DNA of 33,247 nt from an uncultured Bacteroidales bacterium (GTDB taxonomy: Bacteria > Bacteroidota > Bacteroidia > Bacteroidales > WCHB1-69): the NCBI GenBank assembly GCA_946413585.1, contig CAMKLG010000031.1:1-33247 (forward strand), written 5' to 3'. The notes beneath the pieces were generated by a model. The model searched no databases, was not told the DNA's origin, and worked only from the letters and a program-made list of their open reading frames with translations. The stretch's first letter is position 1. Each line of letters starts with the position of its first letter. Positions 7,725 to 16,056 of the stretch are shown here, piece by piece. The position numbers and the translations under genes are program-made.

Positions 7725-9270
7725 ATTTCCCGACTTTCAATGGGAGGTAGAGCGTGAAGGTGCTTCCTTTGCCCTCCTCGCTCAGCACCTCAATTTTGCC
7801 GTGGTGCAGCTTTATGATTTGCTTCACATAACCTAATCCAAGTCCGTAACCCTTGACATTGTGGATGTTACCGTGCGGGACGCGGTAGAAATTGTCGAAA
7901 ATCTTGGTGATGGATTTCTGAGGAATCCCGATGCCCTTGTCGGAGACGGAAACGACAAAGTGTTTCTCGTCAGAGAGGGTGTTTACCAGAATTTCGGGGC
8001 TTTCGGTGGAGTATTTGATGCCGTTTTCAATCAGATTCGTGATACTGTTGGTGAGGTGGGTGCGGTCGCCGAAAATATGATAGTTGTCCGCATTCAGCGC
8101 CACCGTCAAAGTGCCGTTGGAAGAGCTGACCAACAGTGCGAAACTGTCGGTGATTTTCTGTATGAGCTCGTGCATGTCAATGAGTTCCACATTCATCTTG
8201 ATTTGCCCTTTTCGCAGCTGGGCCGTCTCCAGCACCGTGGTCACCATATCTTTTAGCCGGTTGTTCTCATCGTTGATGATTTCCACGTAAGAAGAACGTA
8301 TGTCTTTGTCTTCCAGCATGGAAGGGTCGGACAGTACCTCGCACGCAAGAGAGATGGTGGCGATGGGCGTTTTGAACTCGTGGGTGACGTTGTTGATGAA
8401 GTCATTGGTCACTTCCGAGGTTTTTTTCTGTCGATAGAGCGAATAAAGAGCGACAAACGCCACGGTGAAGGTGATGATGAAGAAGACCAAAATCAGGATG
8501 ATGATGTTGCTCATGCGCTTGAAGACGATGCCGCGCACTGTTGGGAATTGGATGATGAGGTAGTGCGGCGAACTTACTTTTTCGTTGTATTTCAGCAAAA
8601 AGACGAACTCGCTGTTTAGGATGTCTTTCGGCTTGACATCCGTGGGCTCAACTACGAATTGCGTCGTGAAAGCGTTGTAGAGCGCGAAGTCGAACCGCGA
8701 GTCAATATTTTCATTTTTTAACTCTTCTGTGATGATGTGCCTGAGATAATCTTTGTTAAGCAGGTTGGTGGTGGCACTGTCTAGCTGGATGAGGTTTATA
8801 TCTCTGATGTTGAATGAATTAGTGACGCTTTGCAGGTTGTTGGGATCCCATGGGTCTTTGTATAGCGGGAAAAGGGTCCGGAACGCCGCAGTGAAATATT
8901 CCGTGTCGTAAGCAATGATTCTGGAGTTGTTCTCCTGGGAATAGATCGTCAATTTGATGACCCCGATGGGCTGGTTGTTGATGCTGTCAATCAGGAATTT
9001 ACGGGTCTGCTGCACTGAGACCACCTCGTCCATGTCGATGTCCTGCTTCGCGATTCCATCGGAGTCTGCCTCCATGATGGCGGTGGTGTCGTTCTTGATG
9101 GCAGCGTCAATGCGATCCACGATGGCGTTGCCCGCCGAGAGCACCTCGTTGACAAAGATGCTACGTTGCACCTTCTCGGCTTCAGTGTAAAGATAGAAGA
9201 TGCCGAACATCAGCGGAATAGCCGACAGTCCGACGAGAATGAACAGGGTGATGATGATGCGACGTTTCAT
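7723..9270 (-). CDS. Membrane sensor histidine kinase (orphan)
   Basis: A 515-residue two-component sensor. A first membrane segment (about 4-28) and a second (about 254-277) enclose a ~225-residue periplasmic domain that I do not recognise; there is no evident HAMP domain after the second segment. The HisKA domain carries the phospho-acceptor His297 in NNVTHEFKTP. The ATPase domain shows the N box NLIENGIKYS, G1 box SDKGIGIP, F box FDNFYRVPHG and G2 box GYGLGLGYVK. All catalytic parts are intact. No response regulator is adjacent on either strand, so the partner is encoded elsewhere. It lies downstream of the acyl-CoA reductase gene on the same strand, 98 nt apart with a heptamer array in the gap, and may be the last gene of a malic enzyme-reductase-kinase unit. 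Confidence 0.93.
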   Translation of the reverse strand: MKRRIIITLFILVGLSAIPLMFGIFYLYTEAEKVQRSIFVNEVLSAGNAIVDRIDAAIKNDTTAIMEADSDGIAKQDIDMDEVVSVQQTRKFLIDSINNQPIGVIKLTIYSQENNSRIIAYDTEYFTAAFRTLFPLYKDPWDPNNLQSVTNSFNIRDINLIQLDSATTNLLNKDYLRHIITEELKNENIDSRFDFALYNAFTTQFVVEPTDVKPKDILNSEFVFLLKYNEKVSSPHYLIIQFPTVRGIVFKRMSNIIILILVFFIITFTVAFVALYSLYRQKKTSEVTNDFINNVTHEFKTPIATISLACEVLSDPSMLEDKDIRSSYVEIINDENNRLKDMVTTVLETAQLRKGQIKMNVELIDMHELIQKITDSFALLVSSSNGTLTVALNADNYHIFGDRTHLTNSITNLIENGIKYSTESPEILVNTLSDEKHFVVSVSDKGIGIPQKSITKIFDNFYRVPHGNIHNVKGYGLGLGYVKQIIKLHHGKIEVLSEEGKGSTFTLYLPLKVGK

Positions 9271-9280
9271 TGTTTGGAGT

Positions 9281-9357
9281 TTAGGGGTTACAGTTTATGG
9301 TTTAGGGAGTAGGGAATAGGGAGTAGGGAGCAGTGAATAGTGAGCAGTGAATAGTGA
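9281..9357 (+). repeat. Degenerate heptanucleotide array (about 11 units)
   Basis: Eleven consecutive 7-nt units of types TTAGGGG, GTAGGGA, ATAGGGA, GCAGTGA and ATAGTGA fill most of the gap between the kinase start and the reductase stop. Units differ by substitutions, mostly at fixed positions; the 7-nt period is never broken. The array would lie in the 5' leader of the kinase mRNA. Confidence 0.85.
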
Positions 9358-9368
9358 ATTAGTCAAAG

Positions 9369-10382
9369 TCAAAGTCCAATAGCCAGCAGCCAAGAGAGGG
9401 TGTCCACGCCGTCGGGGTAGTCGAGGAGTGATGGGTTTTGTGCGCTGCCGAAGGGGGATGCGGTGTGGCCGACGATGCATTGCAGTTGTTCGGCATCGTC
9501 GGTGAGACGTTGCTGAACCTGGTTGAGGTCGTCGTAGTATTCGTAGTAGAGCATTCCAATAGGGGAGGCGTAGTTCTGGTTTTCAACGAGTAAGAAGGTC
9601 CCGGCATCCATGTACGGGATTTGGTTCATGAGGTGGACGGCTTTTTGGTAGTCGAGGTTGTTGTTGAATTGGTGATGCTGGGCGATGGGCTGGCTTTCCT
9701 GTGTTAAAATTTGCAAAAAAGGCGCGAAGTCGTAGCCTTTCGGGACGAAGAGTTTGGAGATGGAACGGCAACCTAATCCGAAGTAGAGGTAGATGTCGTC
9801 GGCAAGGAAGCGAAGCTCTTCGTCGGTCTCGCTGCCGTCGAGGATGGCCACGCTGTTGCGGTTTTTGCGTAAAATGTGGGGATATTTGTCGAAATAGTAG
9901 GAGAAATAGCGGGAACTGTTGTTGCTGCCCGTGGCAATGACCGCATCGAAGTTCGAGAGTTTATCGACAAAGGAGATGCGTTCTGCGTAATGAGGCGCTA
10001 TTTCGATGAGCGCCTGTGCGAGGACGGGCAGCAGGTATTTGTCCTGCGAGGAAAGCTTGCCTTGGTAGTCGTTGCCGCTGACGAGGATGCAGAAGAAGTC
10101 GTGGAAGGCGGCCATGGGAATGTTGCCGGCGGAGATGACGGCCACGCGCTTGCGCACGGCCGTCGTTGGTGCAACGTCCTTGTAATGATTGTGATAGGCC
10201 TCTAACGCTTCGGGCGCGAGCATCTTCGCGATAGCGGAAAGCGCATACCGGCAGAACTCCGGCGTGAACCAACTGTTCTCGCGGTACTGCCGCTCAATAG
10301 CCTCCCCAAAATGCTCCTCCACCCATTGAAGGGAGGAGAGGCGTTGGCCTAATTGCTGGAATATATTCAATTCATAATTCAT
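9369..10382 (-). CDS. LuxC-like acyl-CoA reductase family protein
   Basis: A 337-residue protein of the PF05893 (LuxC) group, which reduces acyl-CoA or acyl-protein thioesters to aldehydes with NAD(P)H. It keeps the aldehyde-dehydrogenase-like fold signals: SAGNIPMAAFHD for nucleotide binding, ATGSNNSSRYF, and the GLGCRS motif with candidate catalytic Cys205. It is shorter than bacterial luciferase LuxC (~480), as usual for the Bacteroidota branch. No luxD or luxE partners or luciferase are present. The ATG used here lies within a tandem array of ATGAATT; the neighbouring repeat ATGs run into stops after two or five codons, so only this copy opens the frame. It probably follows the malic enzyme gene in one transcript (73-nt gap). 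Confidence 0.82.
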   Translation of the reverse strand: MNYELNIFQQLGQRLSSLQWVEEHFGEAIERQYRENSWFTPEFCRYALSAIAKMLAPEALEAYHNHYKDVAPTTAVRKRVAVISAGNIPMAAFHDFFCILVSGNDYQGKLSSQDKYLLPVLAQALIEIAPHYAERISFVDKLSNFDAVIATGSNNSSRYFSYYFDKYPHILRKNRNSVAILDGSETDEELRFLADDIYLYFGLGCRSISKLFVPKGYDFAPFLQILTQESQPIAQHHQFNNNLDYQKAVHLMNQIPYMDAGTFLLVENQNYASPIGMLYYEYYDDLNQVQQRLTDDAEQLQCIVGHTASPFGSAQNPSLLDYPDGVDTLSWLLAIGL

Positions 10383-10400
10383 AATTCATAATTCATAATT
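10371..10400 (+). repeat. TTCATAA heptamer array over the reductase start codon
   Basis: Four perfect copies of TTCATAA plus TT. On the minus strand this is an ATGAATT array that offers four ATGs; the third in the direction of translation is the start of the acyl-CoA reductase gene, so the first residues (MNYEL) are encoded by the repeat. Confidence 0.88.
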
Positions 10401-10455
10401 ATCCCCAGCGTCATACGTTATTCATCGTCATTCATCGCCCTTCATCGACCAACAT

Positions 10456-11901
10456 TCATCGTATCATCGTTACCACATCTTCCAAAATCCTCTTCACCTC
10501 TGTTTCCGGGAAACGCTCGATAAAGCCCTGGTTGATGAGGAGTTCCATGACGCGGTGGGTTTCGTCGATATCGTGTTTGGCGAGGTTGTAGATGGTGGTG
10601 CGGTCGAGGGGGTGACGGGCAAGGCCGGCCTTGACGGCGCATTCGCCAACGGCGGCGGCGACGGTCGGGAAGAGGTCGCTGTCCATCATCGTGGGCATGA
10701 TGCGTTCGGCGGTGATGCCCTGGCGTTCAGCGAAGTCGGCGATGGCGTGGGCGGCGCATACGGCCATCTCGTCGGTGATTTTGCGAGAGGAGACGAGCAG
10801 CGTTCCTTTCAGGATGGAGGGGAAGCAGACGGAGTTGTTGACTTGGTTGGGGAAGTCGCCGCGGCCTGTTGCTACGATGTGCGCACCGGCGGCCTTCGCG
10901 GCGTGCGGGTAGATTTCCGGCACGGGGTTGGCGCAGGCGAACACGATGGCCTTCTCGGCCATCAGCGAAACCCACTCGGGCTTGATGGTGTCGGGACCCG
11001 GCTTGGAGAGCGCCACTAAAACGTCTGCGTCTTTGAAGGCCTCTTCTTCTGTGTCAATACATTGCGGATTGGTGGTTTGGCAGAGCTTCCACTGCGGGTA
11101 GTAGCGCGGGTCGGTTGCGTAGCGCTCGCGATTGCGATGCAAAGCCCCCTTGCTGTCGAACAGAATGATGTTCTCGGGCTTCGCGCCGTCTTCGATCATC
11201 AGACGAGCAATGCTGCAGTTGGCAGCACCGGAGCCGTAAAGCACAATCTTCACGTCCTCAAGACGTTTGCCTACGATCTTGAGCGCATTCAGCACTCCAG
11301 CAAGCGTCACGCAGGCGGTACCTTGCGCATCGTCATGCCACACGGGGATGTCGCACTCCTCGCGTAACACATCCAGAACGCGGAAGCAGTTGGGCTGCGA
11401 GATGTCTTCCAAGTTCACTGCTCCGAAGCTGGGTTGCACCATCTTCACAAAGTCGATGATTTTCTGTGCCTGATGTTCGCCATTCTCGTCGCGGCTGTCG
11501 ATGCAAAGAGCTGAGGCATCAATGCCGCCCAAGTATTTCATAATGAGGGCTTTGCCTTCCATCACTCCGAGTCCGCCGGGAGGGGTGCAGTCCCCATCGC
11601 CCAATACGCGCGTGCTGTCGCTGACCACTGCCACCGTGTTCGAACGGTTGCTGAGCTGGAATGAGCGGTCGTTGTTGTCGCGGATGGCTGTGGAAATAGC
11701 GGAAACGCCTGGCGTGTACCACGCGTTGAACCAGTTCAGACTCTCGATGGGCACCTTCGGAAGCGTGATCATCTTGCCACGGTAAAATTCGTGCGCAAAA
11801 AGAGATAATTTCTTGAAAAACAATGTTTTGGCTTTCGCTTTCTGCCCTTCGTTAAAATCATGAGGGAATAAGTCGTCGATAATGTCTATCATTTTGCTCA
11901 T
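10456..11901 (-). CDS. Malic enzyme, NAD(P)-dependent oxaloacetate-decarboxylating
   Basis: Oxidative decarboxylation of malate to pyruvate, giving NAD(P)H. The N-terminal malic domain has the catalytic Tyr in NAWYTPGVSA, Lys in GKALIMKYLGG and the metal-binding WHDDAQGTA. The Rossmann domain contains YGSGAANCSIARLM. The enzyme lacks the phosphotransacetylase-like C-terminal half of MaeB, and instead ends in a ~60-residue tail. I start at 11901 (481 residues, MSKMID...). An ATG 24 nt further upstream lies inside the -7 promoter box and cannot be in the mRNA. It heads a minus-strand set with the reductase and the kinase; pyruvate and reducing power for fatty-acid or aldehyde chemistry would be a plausible link, but that is inference. 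Cofactor preference is not evident. Confidence 0.92.
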   Translation of the reverse strand: MSKMIDIIDDLFPHDFNEGQKAKAKTLFFKKLSLFAHEFYRGKMITLPKVPIESLNWFNAWYTPGVSAISTAIRDNNDRSFQLSNRSNTVAVVSDSTRVLGDGDCTPPGGLGVMEGKALIMKYLGGIDASALCIDSRDENGEHQAQKIIDFVKMVQPSFGAVNLEDISQPNCFRVLDVLREECDIPVWHDDAQGTACVTLAGVLNALKIVGKRLEDVKIVLYGSGAANCSIARLMIEDGAKPENIILFDSKGALHRNRERYATDPRYYPQWKLCQTTNPQCIDTEEEAFKDADVLVALSKPGPDTIKPEWVSLMAEKAIVFACANPVPEIYPHAAKAAGAHIVATGRGDFPNQVNNSVCFPSILKGTLLVSSRKITDEMAVCAAHAIADFAERQGITAERIMPTMMDSDLFPTVAAAVGECAVKAGLARHPLDRTTIYNLAKHDIDETHRVMELLINQGFIERFPETEVKRILEDVVTMIR

Positions 11902-11922
11902 TACTATATATTTTTTGAGCGG

Positions 11923-11930
11923 CAAAGATA
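11923..11930 (-). promoter_or_regulatory. -7 box for the malic enzyme gene
   Basis: Minus-strand TATCTTTG, perfect consensus, 21 nt before the start at 11901. It rules out the longer reading frame start at 11925, which would fall inside the promoter. Confidence 0.78.
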
Positions 11931-11956
11931 GTCTTTTTTTTAACCCAAAAAAAGTG

Positions 11957-11964
11957 TATCTTTG
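11957..11964 (+). promoter_or_regulatory. -7 box for the TlpA-like gene
   Basis: Plus-strand TATCTTTG, 21 nt before the ATG at 11986. It is divergent from the malic enzyme box with only 26 nt between the two, so the two -33 regions must overlap. Confidence 0.78.
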
Positions 11965-11985
11965 CGCCCCAATTTAAAAGTAGAT

Positions 11986-13665
11986 ATGAAAAAGACAGGA
12001 TTATTACTCGCTGCTTTAGTGCTGATTATGAATGTTTTGGTTGCACAGGCACCTACGAGATTGCATGTTAATTTGCGCAACAATACGTTTCAACGTGTGA
12101 ATTTGGTCAATTCTTACGGCAGTTCGCAGCAGACTTTTGCGCAGGCGGACATTGCGGGTGACCAATTCACGATGAATGTTACGCTTCCTGAGGATATTTA
12201 CAGACTTGATTTTGGCAACGGCTCGTCCATGCTCGTGGTTCTGAAACCCGGGGAAAATATTAATATTACAGTGGATGCCGAGGAATTGCAGCAGATTCTT
12301 GAAGTTACGGGTTCTGAAACCATGCAGTTTGTGAAGGAAATGTCCGGATACGTGATAAAGCGTAAGTCGTCGTTAGACAGTATCAACCAAGAGCTGCAAA
12401 AGGATCAGGATAAGGTTTATTGGAGCGATTTCGCACAGAAATTCAACCTTTACCGCCAAACAAACCAGGACGTGGACGACTATCTGATTGCTGCATATAA
12501 TAATATGGACACGCTCTACGCCGCTCTTTCCCAGTGCATTTCCAATGGCAAGGTGAAAGGCGACATCGCCACGTGCGCGGATGTGGCTAACAAGATGATG
12601 AAAAAGGCCGATATTAACTACAACCCGTTTGCCAATTATCAGGACAATGTGGATCGCTACTACACTTTTTCTGACAAGAAAATGCCTAATTCCAGCGAGT
12701 TTTATGCGCTTTTTGGTAAATATCAGTCTGATTTGCAAAATCGTCATCAAATTGCCGAAAATTCTTTGGGTAAGGTGATGCCTGTGGTGAAATCCCTTTT
12801 GGCAGAGCGTGACAGCTTGGCTTATAATAACTTATGGGACAAAAAATCAAATCAAACGAAATGGTTGACCAAGGTGGCGACGGAATTGTATCCTGAATTG
12901 CCTCAGGTGATTGCTCAGAAAACGGAGTATCAGAAATATATGCAGACAGAGAAGACGACTGCCAATGCGCTCTTCAATCAGTCGCAAGATAAGCTGAAAC
13001 AGATCGTGGCTAAGTATCAACAGGCTTATAACGAAATAGATGCTTATTTGAACGGACGTTTGAAAGAGGGCATTAAGTCCCACAAACAGGATGTTGGTGT
13101 CTTGATGTTTCTGGATATGTTCCCGCGTGAGCAGAATACGGCCATGCATAGTGAAGTTATTACGGCGTTGCACGAAAAATATCCTGAGCACCTGATTGTG
13201 AAGGAACGTTGGAACTACATGAATTCACCGGCGGCTCGCGTGGCTATAGGTGCTATGGCTCCTGAGTTGGAATTCCCGGATCCCACGGGCAAAATGCGCA
13301 AGCTCTCCGACTTGCGCGGCAAGGTGGTCCTGATTGATTTCTGGGCTTCCTGGTGCGGCCCCTGCCGTCGTGAGAATCCCAATGTGACCCGGATATACAA
13401 CGAGTATCACGATAAGGGTTTTGAGATTTTCAGTGTCTCTTTGGACAGCGATGCTGCCTCCTGGACGCGTGCCATCGAGGCTGACAAGCTGGTGTGGCCC
13501 AACCATGTCAGTGACCTCAAGAAATGGCAGTCGCAGGCGGCTGCTATTTATGGTGTTCGTTCCATTCCTTCCACTTTTCTGTTGGACAAGGAGGGCAGGA
13601 TTGTGCAACGCGACCTACGCGGTGCCGATTTGGAACGCGCTGTGAAACAACTGGTTGAACAGTAA
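11986..13665 (+). CDS. TlpA-like thioredoxin-domain protein, exported
   Basis: A 559-residue exported protein. A signal peptide (KKTGLLLAALVLIMNVLVAQA) takes it out of the cytoplasm; cleavage is likely after the Ala-Gln-Ala region. The first ~100 mature residues form a beta-rich domain like the DUF4369 domain often seen before TlpA domains, followed by a long helical region (about 120-410). The C-terminal thioredoxin domain (about 420-559) has the redox motif WCGPC at 456-460 and the cis-Pro in SIPSTFLLD. Such proteins reduce or isomerise disulfides of envelope proteins or serve cytochrome maturation. The start at ATG 11986 is preferred to a TTG inside the promoter. A separate promoter precedes the next gene, so it is monocistronic. 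Confidence 0.9.
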   Translation: MKKTGLLLAALVLIMNVLVAQAPTRLHVNLRNNTFQRVNLVNSYGSSQQTFAQADIAGDQFTMNVTLPEDIYRLDFGNGSSMLVVLKPGENINITVDAEELQQILEVTGSETMQFVKEMSGYVIKRKSSLDSINQELQKDQDKVYWSDFAQKFNLYRQTNQDVDDYLIAAYNNMDTLYAALSQCISNGKVKGDIATCADVANKMMKKADINYNPFANYQDNVDRYYTFSDKKMPNSSEFYALFGKYQSDLQNRHQIAENSLGKVMPVVKSLLAERDSLAYNNLWDKKSNQTKWLTKVATELYPELPQVIAQKTEYQKYMQTEKTTANALFNQSQDKLKQIVAKYQQAYNEIDAYLNGRLKEGIKSHKQDVGVLMFLDMFPREQNTAMHSEVITALHEKYPEHLIVKERWNYMNSPAARVAIGAMAPELEFPDPTGKMRKLSDLRGKVVLIDFWASWCGPCRRENPNVTRIYNEYHDKGFEIFSVSLDSDAASWTRAIEADKLVWPNHVSDLKKWQSQAAAIYGVRSIPSTFLLDKEGRIVQRDLRGADLERAVKQLVEQ

Positions 13666-13745
13666 GAAGAGATTGTCTTTTCTGTTGTTGTACGTCATTT
13701 ATTTTAGATAAATTGTCGAAAAAGTGCATATATGATTATTTTATG

Positions 13746-13753
13746 TACTTTTG
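13746..13753 (+). promoter_or_regulatory. -7 box for the DUF349 gene
   Basis: TACTTTTG matches TAnnTTTG, 39 nt before the ATG at 13793. It again excludes a longer frame that would start with TTG inside the box. Confidence 0.7.
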
Positions 13754-13792
13754 CGCCCGTTTTTAATTAATCACATAAACTCCAAAAAAAGT

Positions 13793-15934
13793 ATGGAATC
13801 ACAAGAACTTCTTCACCCGGAAAATTCTGAAATTCAGAACAATGAGGTGAACCCTGCAGCTTCTCAGGAAGCTCAAACCGTTAATGAAAATGCAACTCCC
13901 GCATCCGCAGTGGAACCTGAAATCGCGGAACCTGTGACGGAACCGCAACCCGAAACTTCCGCTGAGCAACCCCAGGAGATGCCTGAACCGCAGCCGGAAG
14001 TGGCGGAAAAACCCGCTCAAGAGCCTGTGGCTGCGACTCCCGCAGAGGAACCCGCAACCGTGGCCGAGGAACCTGCCCAACCCGAAGAGACCTTAGAACA
14101 AGTGGAGGCCGAGTACGCTTCTTTCAACCTCGATCAGATTGTGGTTGAGCTTGAAAGACTGGTTACTGAACCTAACTTCAACCTTATCAAACAGCGTGTG
14201 GGCGTGTTGCGCGCTAAGGCGTTGGAATTCTTGCGTGAACGCAGACGTGCACGTCAGGCGGAATTCGAGGCTGCCAAGGCTGCCGCTGAGGCTGCTGCTG
14301 CCGAGAACACCGAGGAAGGTCAACCCGCTCCCGAAGTGCCTGAATTCCACAATGAACCCGATGAGTTGGAAACTCGTTTTAATGCCGCTTTCCAAACTTA
14401 CAAGGACAACAAAGCAGCCTTCATCGAAAATCTTGAGCAACAGAAACTTAAGAATCTGGATTTGAAGAACGCTATCATTGAGAACTTGAAATCCCTTCTC
14501 GACACTGAGACCAACCTTAAAGTCTTGAACGACAAGGTGAAAGAGTTCCAGGAGCAATGGAAGGCCATCGGCCCCGTTCCGCAATCCGAATCCACCAATC
14601 TTTGGCAAAATTACCATTTCTATATAGAGAAATTCTTCGACTTCGTCCGCATGAACCGCGAAATGCGTATGCTCGACTATAAGAAGAACCTCGAAAGCAA
14701 ACTTCAACTTTGCGAAAAGGCTGAATCTTTGCTGCTGAATGATTCCATCAACCAATCATTCAACGAATTACAAGAACTCCACCGTCAGTGGAAGGAAATC
14801 GGACCCGTTCCGGATGATAAAAAAGAGGAAATCTGGGAACGCTTCAAAACCGCTTCCGACCAAATCAACCAACGCCGCAGAGAACATTACGACAAGATGT
14901 TCGCTGAAGAACAAAACAACTACAATGCAAAGGTTGTTTTGTGTGAGCAGGCAGAGGAGATGGTGGCAAAACCGATTGAGCAAGTCTCTGAATATAATGA
15001 AGTTAGTGATAAACTGACCGAGCTGTTCAACCTCTGGAAAACGTTGGGACCCGCTCCTGCCAAACTGAACGACGAGATTTGGATGCGCTTCAAATCCACG
15101 CTCGACAAGTTCTTCCAACAGAAGAAAGAACATTTCCAGCAAATCAAGGACGTGCAGATGCAGAACTACAACCAGAAGCTGAATTTGGCTATCCAGGCTG
15201 AGGGCATTGCAGATCGTACAGACTGGAAACAAGCTACAGATGAGATCCTTGCGCTGCAAACAGAGTGGAAGAGCATTGGTGCCACCCCGCGTAAATATTC
15301 TGACCAAGTGTGGAAACGTTTCCGTGCCGCTTGTGACAAGTTCTTCGAAGCTAAGGCTAAATTCTTCAGCAATGTGCAAGGCGAGGAGAGCGAAAACCTC
15401 CAGAAGAAAGAGGAACTTATCCAGAAGATTCTGGGCTATGAGTTCGGCGAGGATCGCAACGCCAACCTCGATGCCATGAAGGCTTATCAGAAAGAATGGC
15501 TGGAGATCGGTTTCGTGCCGCGCAGCGAGAAAGACCGTATCTACACGGAGTATCGCAACGCCATCAACAAGCGTTTTGCGGAACTCAAGGTGAGCGCTGA
15601 CGACGTTCGTCAAAACCGCTACCAGTCGCGCATTAACGACATCATGCGCAACCCGAACGCAGACAAGCTCATCGACAAGGAGAAGAACTTCCTGACCACG
15701 AAGCTGGCTCGTTTGAAAGACGACATCGTGCTGTGGGAGAATAACTTAGGCTTCTTCTCTAACTCCAAAAACGCTGAAATCCTTACCGCTGAATTCCGTA
15801 AGAAAATCGAGTCCGCGAAGAAGGAAGTTGCTGAGTTGGAATACAAGATTAAGATGATGAACAATCCGAAGGCTGCCGAGCAAACCGAAACTCCCGCCGC
15901 AGAGACGGAAGCTCCGGCTGAGACGGAAGCCTAA
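13793..15934 (+). CDS. DUF349 repeat protein
   Basis: A 713-residue, highly charged, soluble helical protein. Residues ~10-105 are a low-complexity Glu/Pro/Gln/Ala stretch made of PE-, QP- and EEP-type words, probably disordered. From about residue 250 five DUF349 units follow, each marked by W(K/L)xxG (WKAIGPVP, WKEIGPVP, WKTLGPAP, WKSIGATP, WLEIGFVP) near 254, 332, 413, 491 and 567; the spacing of 77-81 residues fits tandem three-helix units. The last ~100 residues are coiled coil ending in a second Glu/Ala/Thr-rich tail. Function is not established to my knowledge, so I name it only by family. It has its own promoter, and a 16-bp inverted repeat lies 10 nt past the stop. Confidence 0.9.
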   Translation: MESQELLHPENSEIQNNEVNPAASQEAQTVNENATPASAVEPEIAEPVTEPQPETSAEQPQEMPEPQPEVAEKPAQEPVAATPAEEPATVAEEPAQPEETLEQVEAEYASFNLDQIVVELERLVTEPNFNLIKQRVGVLRAKALEFLRERRRARQAEFEAAKAAAEAAAAENTEEGQPAPEVPEFHNEPDELETRFNAAFQTYKDNKAAFIENLEQQKLKNLDLKNAIIENLKSLLDTETNLKVLNDKVKEFQEQWKAIGPVPQSESTNLWQNYHFYIEKFFDFVRMNREMRMLDYKKNLESKLQLCEKAESLLLNDSINQSFNELQELHRQWKEIGPVPDDKKEEIWERFKTASDQINQRRREHYDKMFAEEQNNYNAKVVLCEQAEEMVAKPIEQVSEYNEVSDKLTELFNLWKTLGPAPAKLNDEIWMRFKSTLDKFFQQKKEHFQQIKDVQMQNYNQKLNLAIQAEGIADRTDWKQATDEILALQTEWKSIGATPRKYSDQVWKRFRAACDKFFEAKAKFFSNVQGEESENLQKKEELIQKILGYEFGEDRNANLDAMKAYQKEWLEIGFVPRSEKDRIYTEYRNAINKRFAELKVSADDVRQNRYQSRINDIMRNPNADKLIDKEKNFLTTKLARLKDDIVLWENNLGFFSNSKNAEILTAEFRKKIESAKKEVAELEYKIKMMNNPKAAEQTETPAAETEAPAETEA

Positions 15935-15944
15935 TCGGCTTTTA

Positions 15945-15989
15945 GCTATTAGCTTTTGGCAAACCAGCTAACAGCCAAAAGCTAATAGC
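15945..15989 (+). terminator. Heptamer-derived hairpin after the DUF349 gene
   Basis: A perfect 16-bp stem (15945-15960 with 15974-15989) and a 13-nt loop, formed because heptamer words occur here in both orientations. No T-run follows, so termination would be weak or factor-assisted. The structure is certain, the function is inference. Confidence 0.55.
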
Positions 15990-16049
15990 CAACAGCTAAC
16001 AGCCAATAGCTAACAGCTAATAGCCAATAGCTAACGGCCAACAGCCAAA
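15966..16049 (+). repeat. AGCYAAY heptamer array (12 units)
   Basis: Twelve uninterrupted 7-nt units alternating between AGCTAAC, AGCTAAT, AGCCAAC, AGCCAAT and AGCCAAA, with one GGCCAAC. It ends 7 nt before the DUF2147 start. The same vocabulary, reverse-complemented, occurs at 23336-23377. Confidence 0.9.
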
Positions 16050-16056
16050 ATATTCA

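Noticed and set aside
9369-10382. Part of a bioluminescence (lux) operon
   Set aside because: No luciferase, luxD or luxE genes are nearby, and short LuxC-like reductases are common in Bacteroidota without luminescence.
11902-11925. Upstream start that would lengthen the malic enzyme by 8 residues
   Set aside because: The ATG falls within the -7 box, hence outside the transcript.
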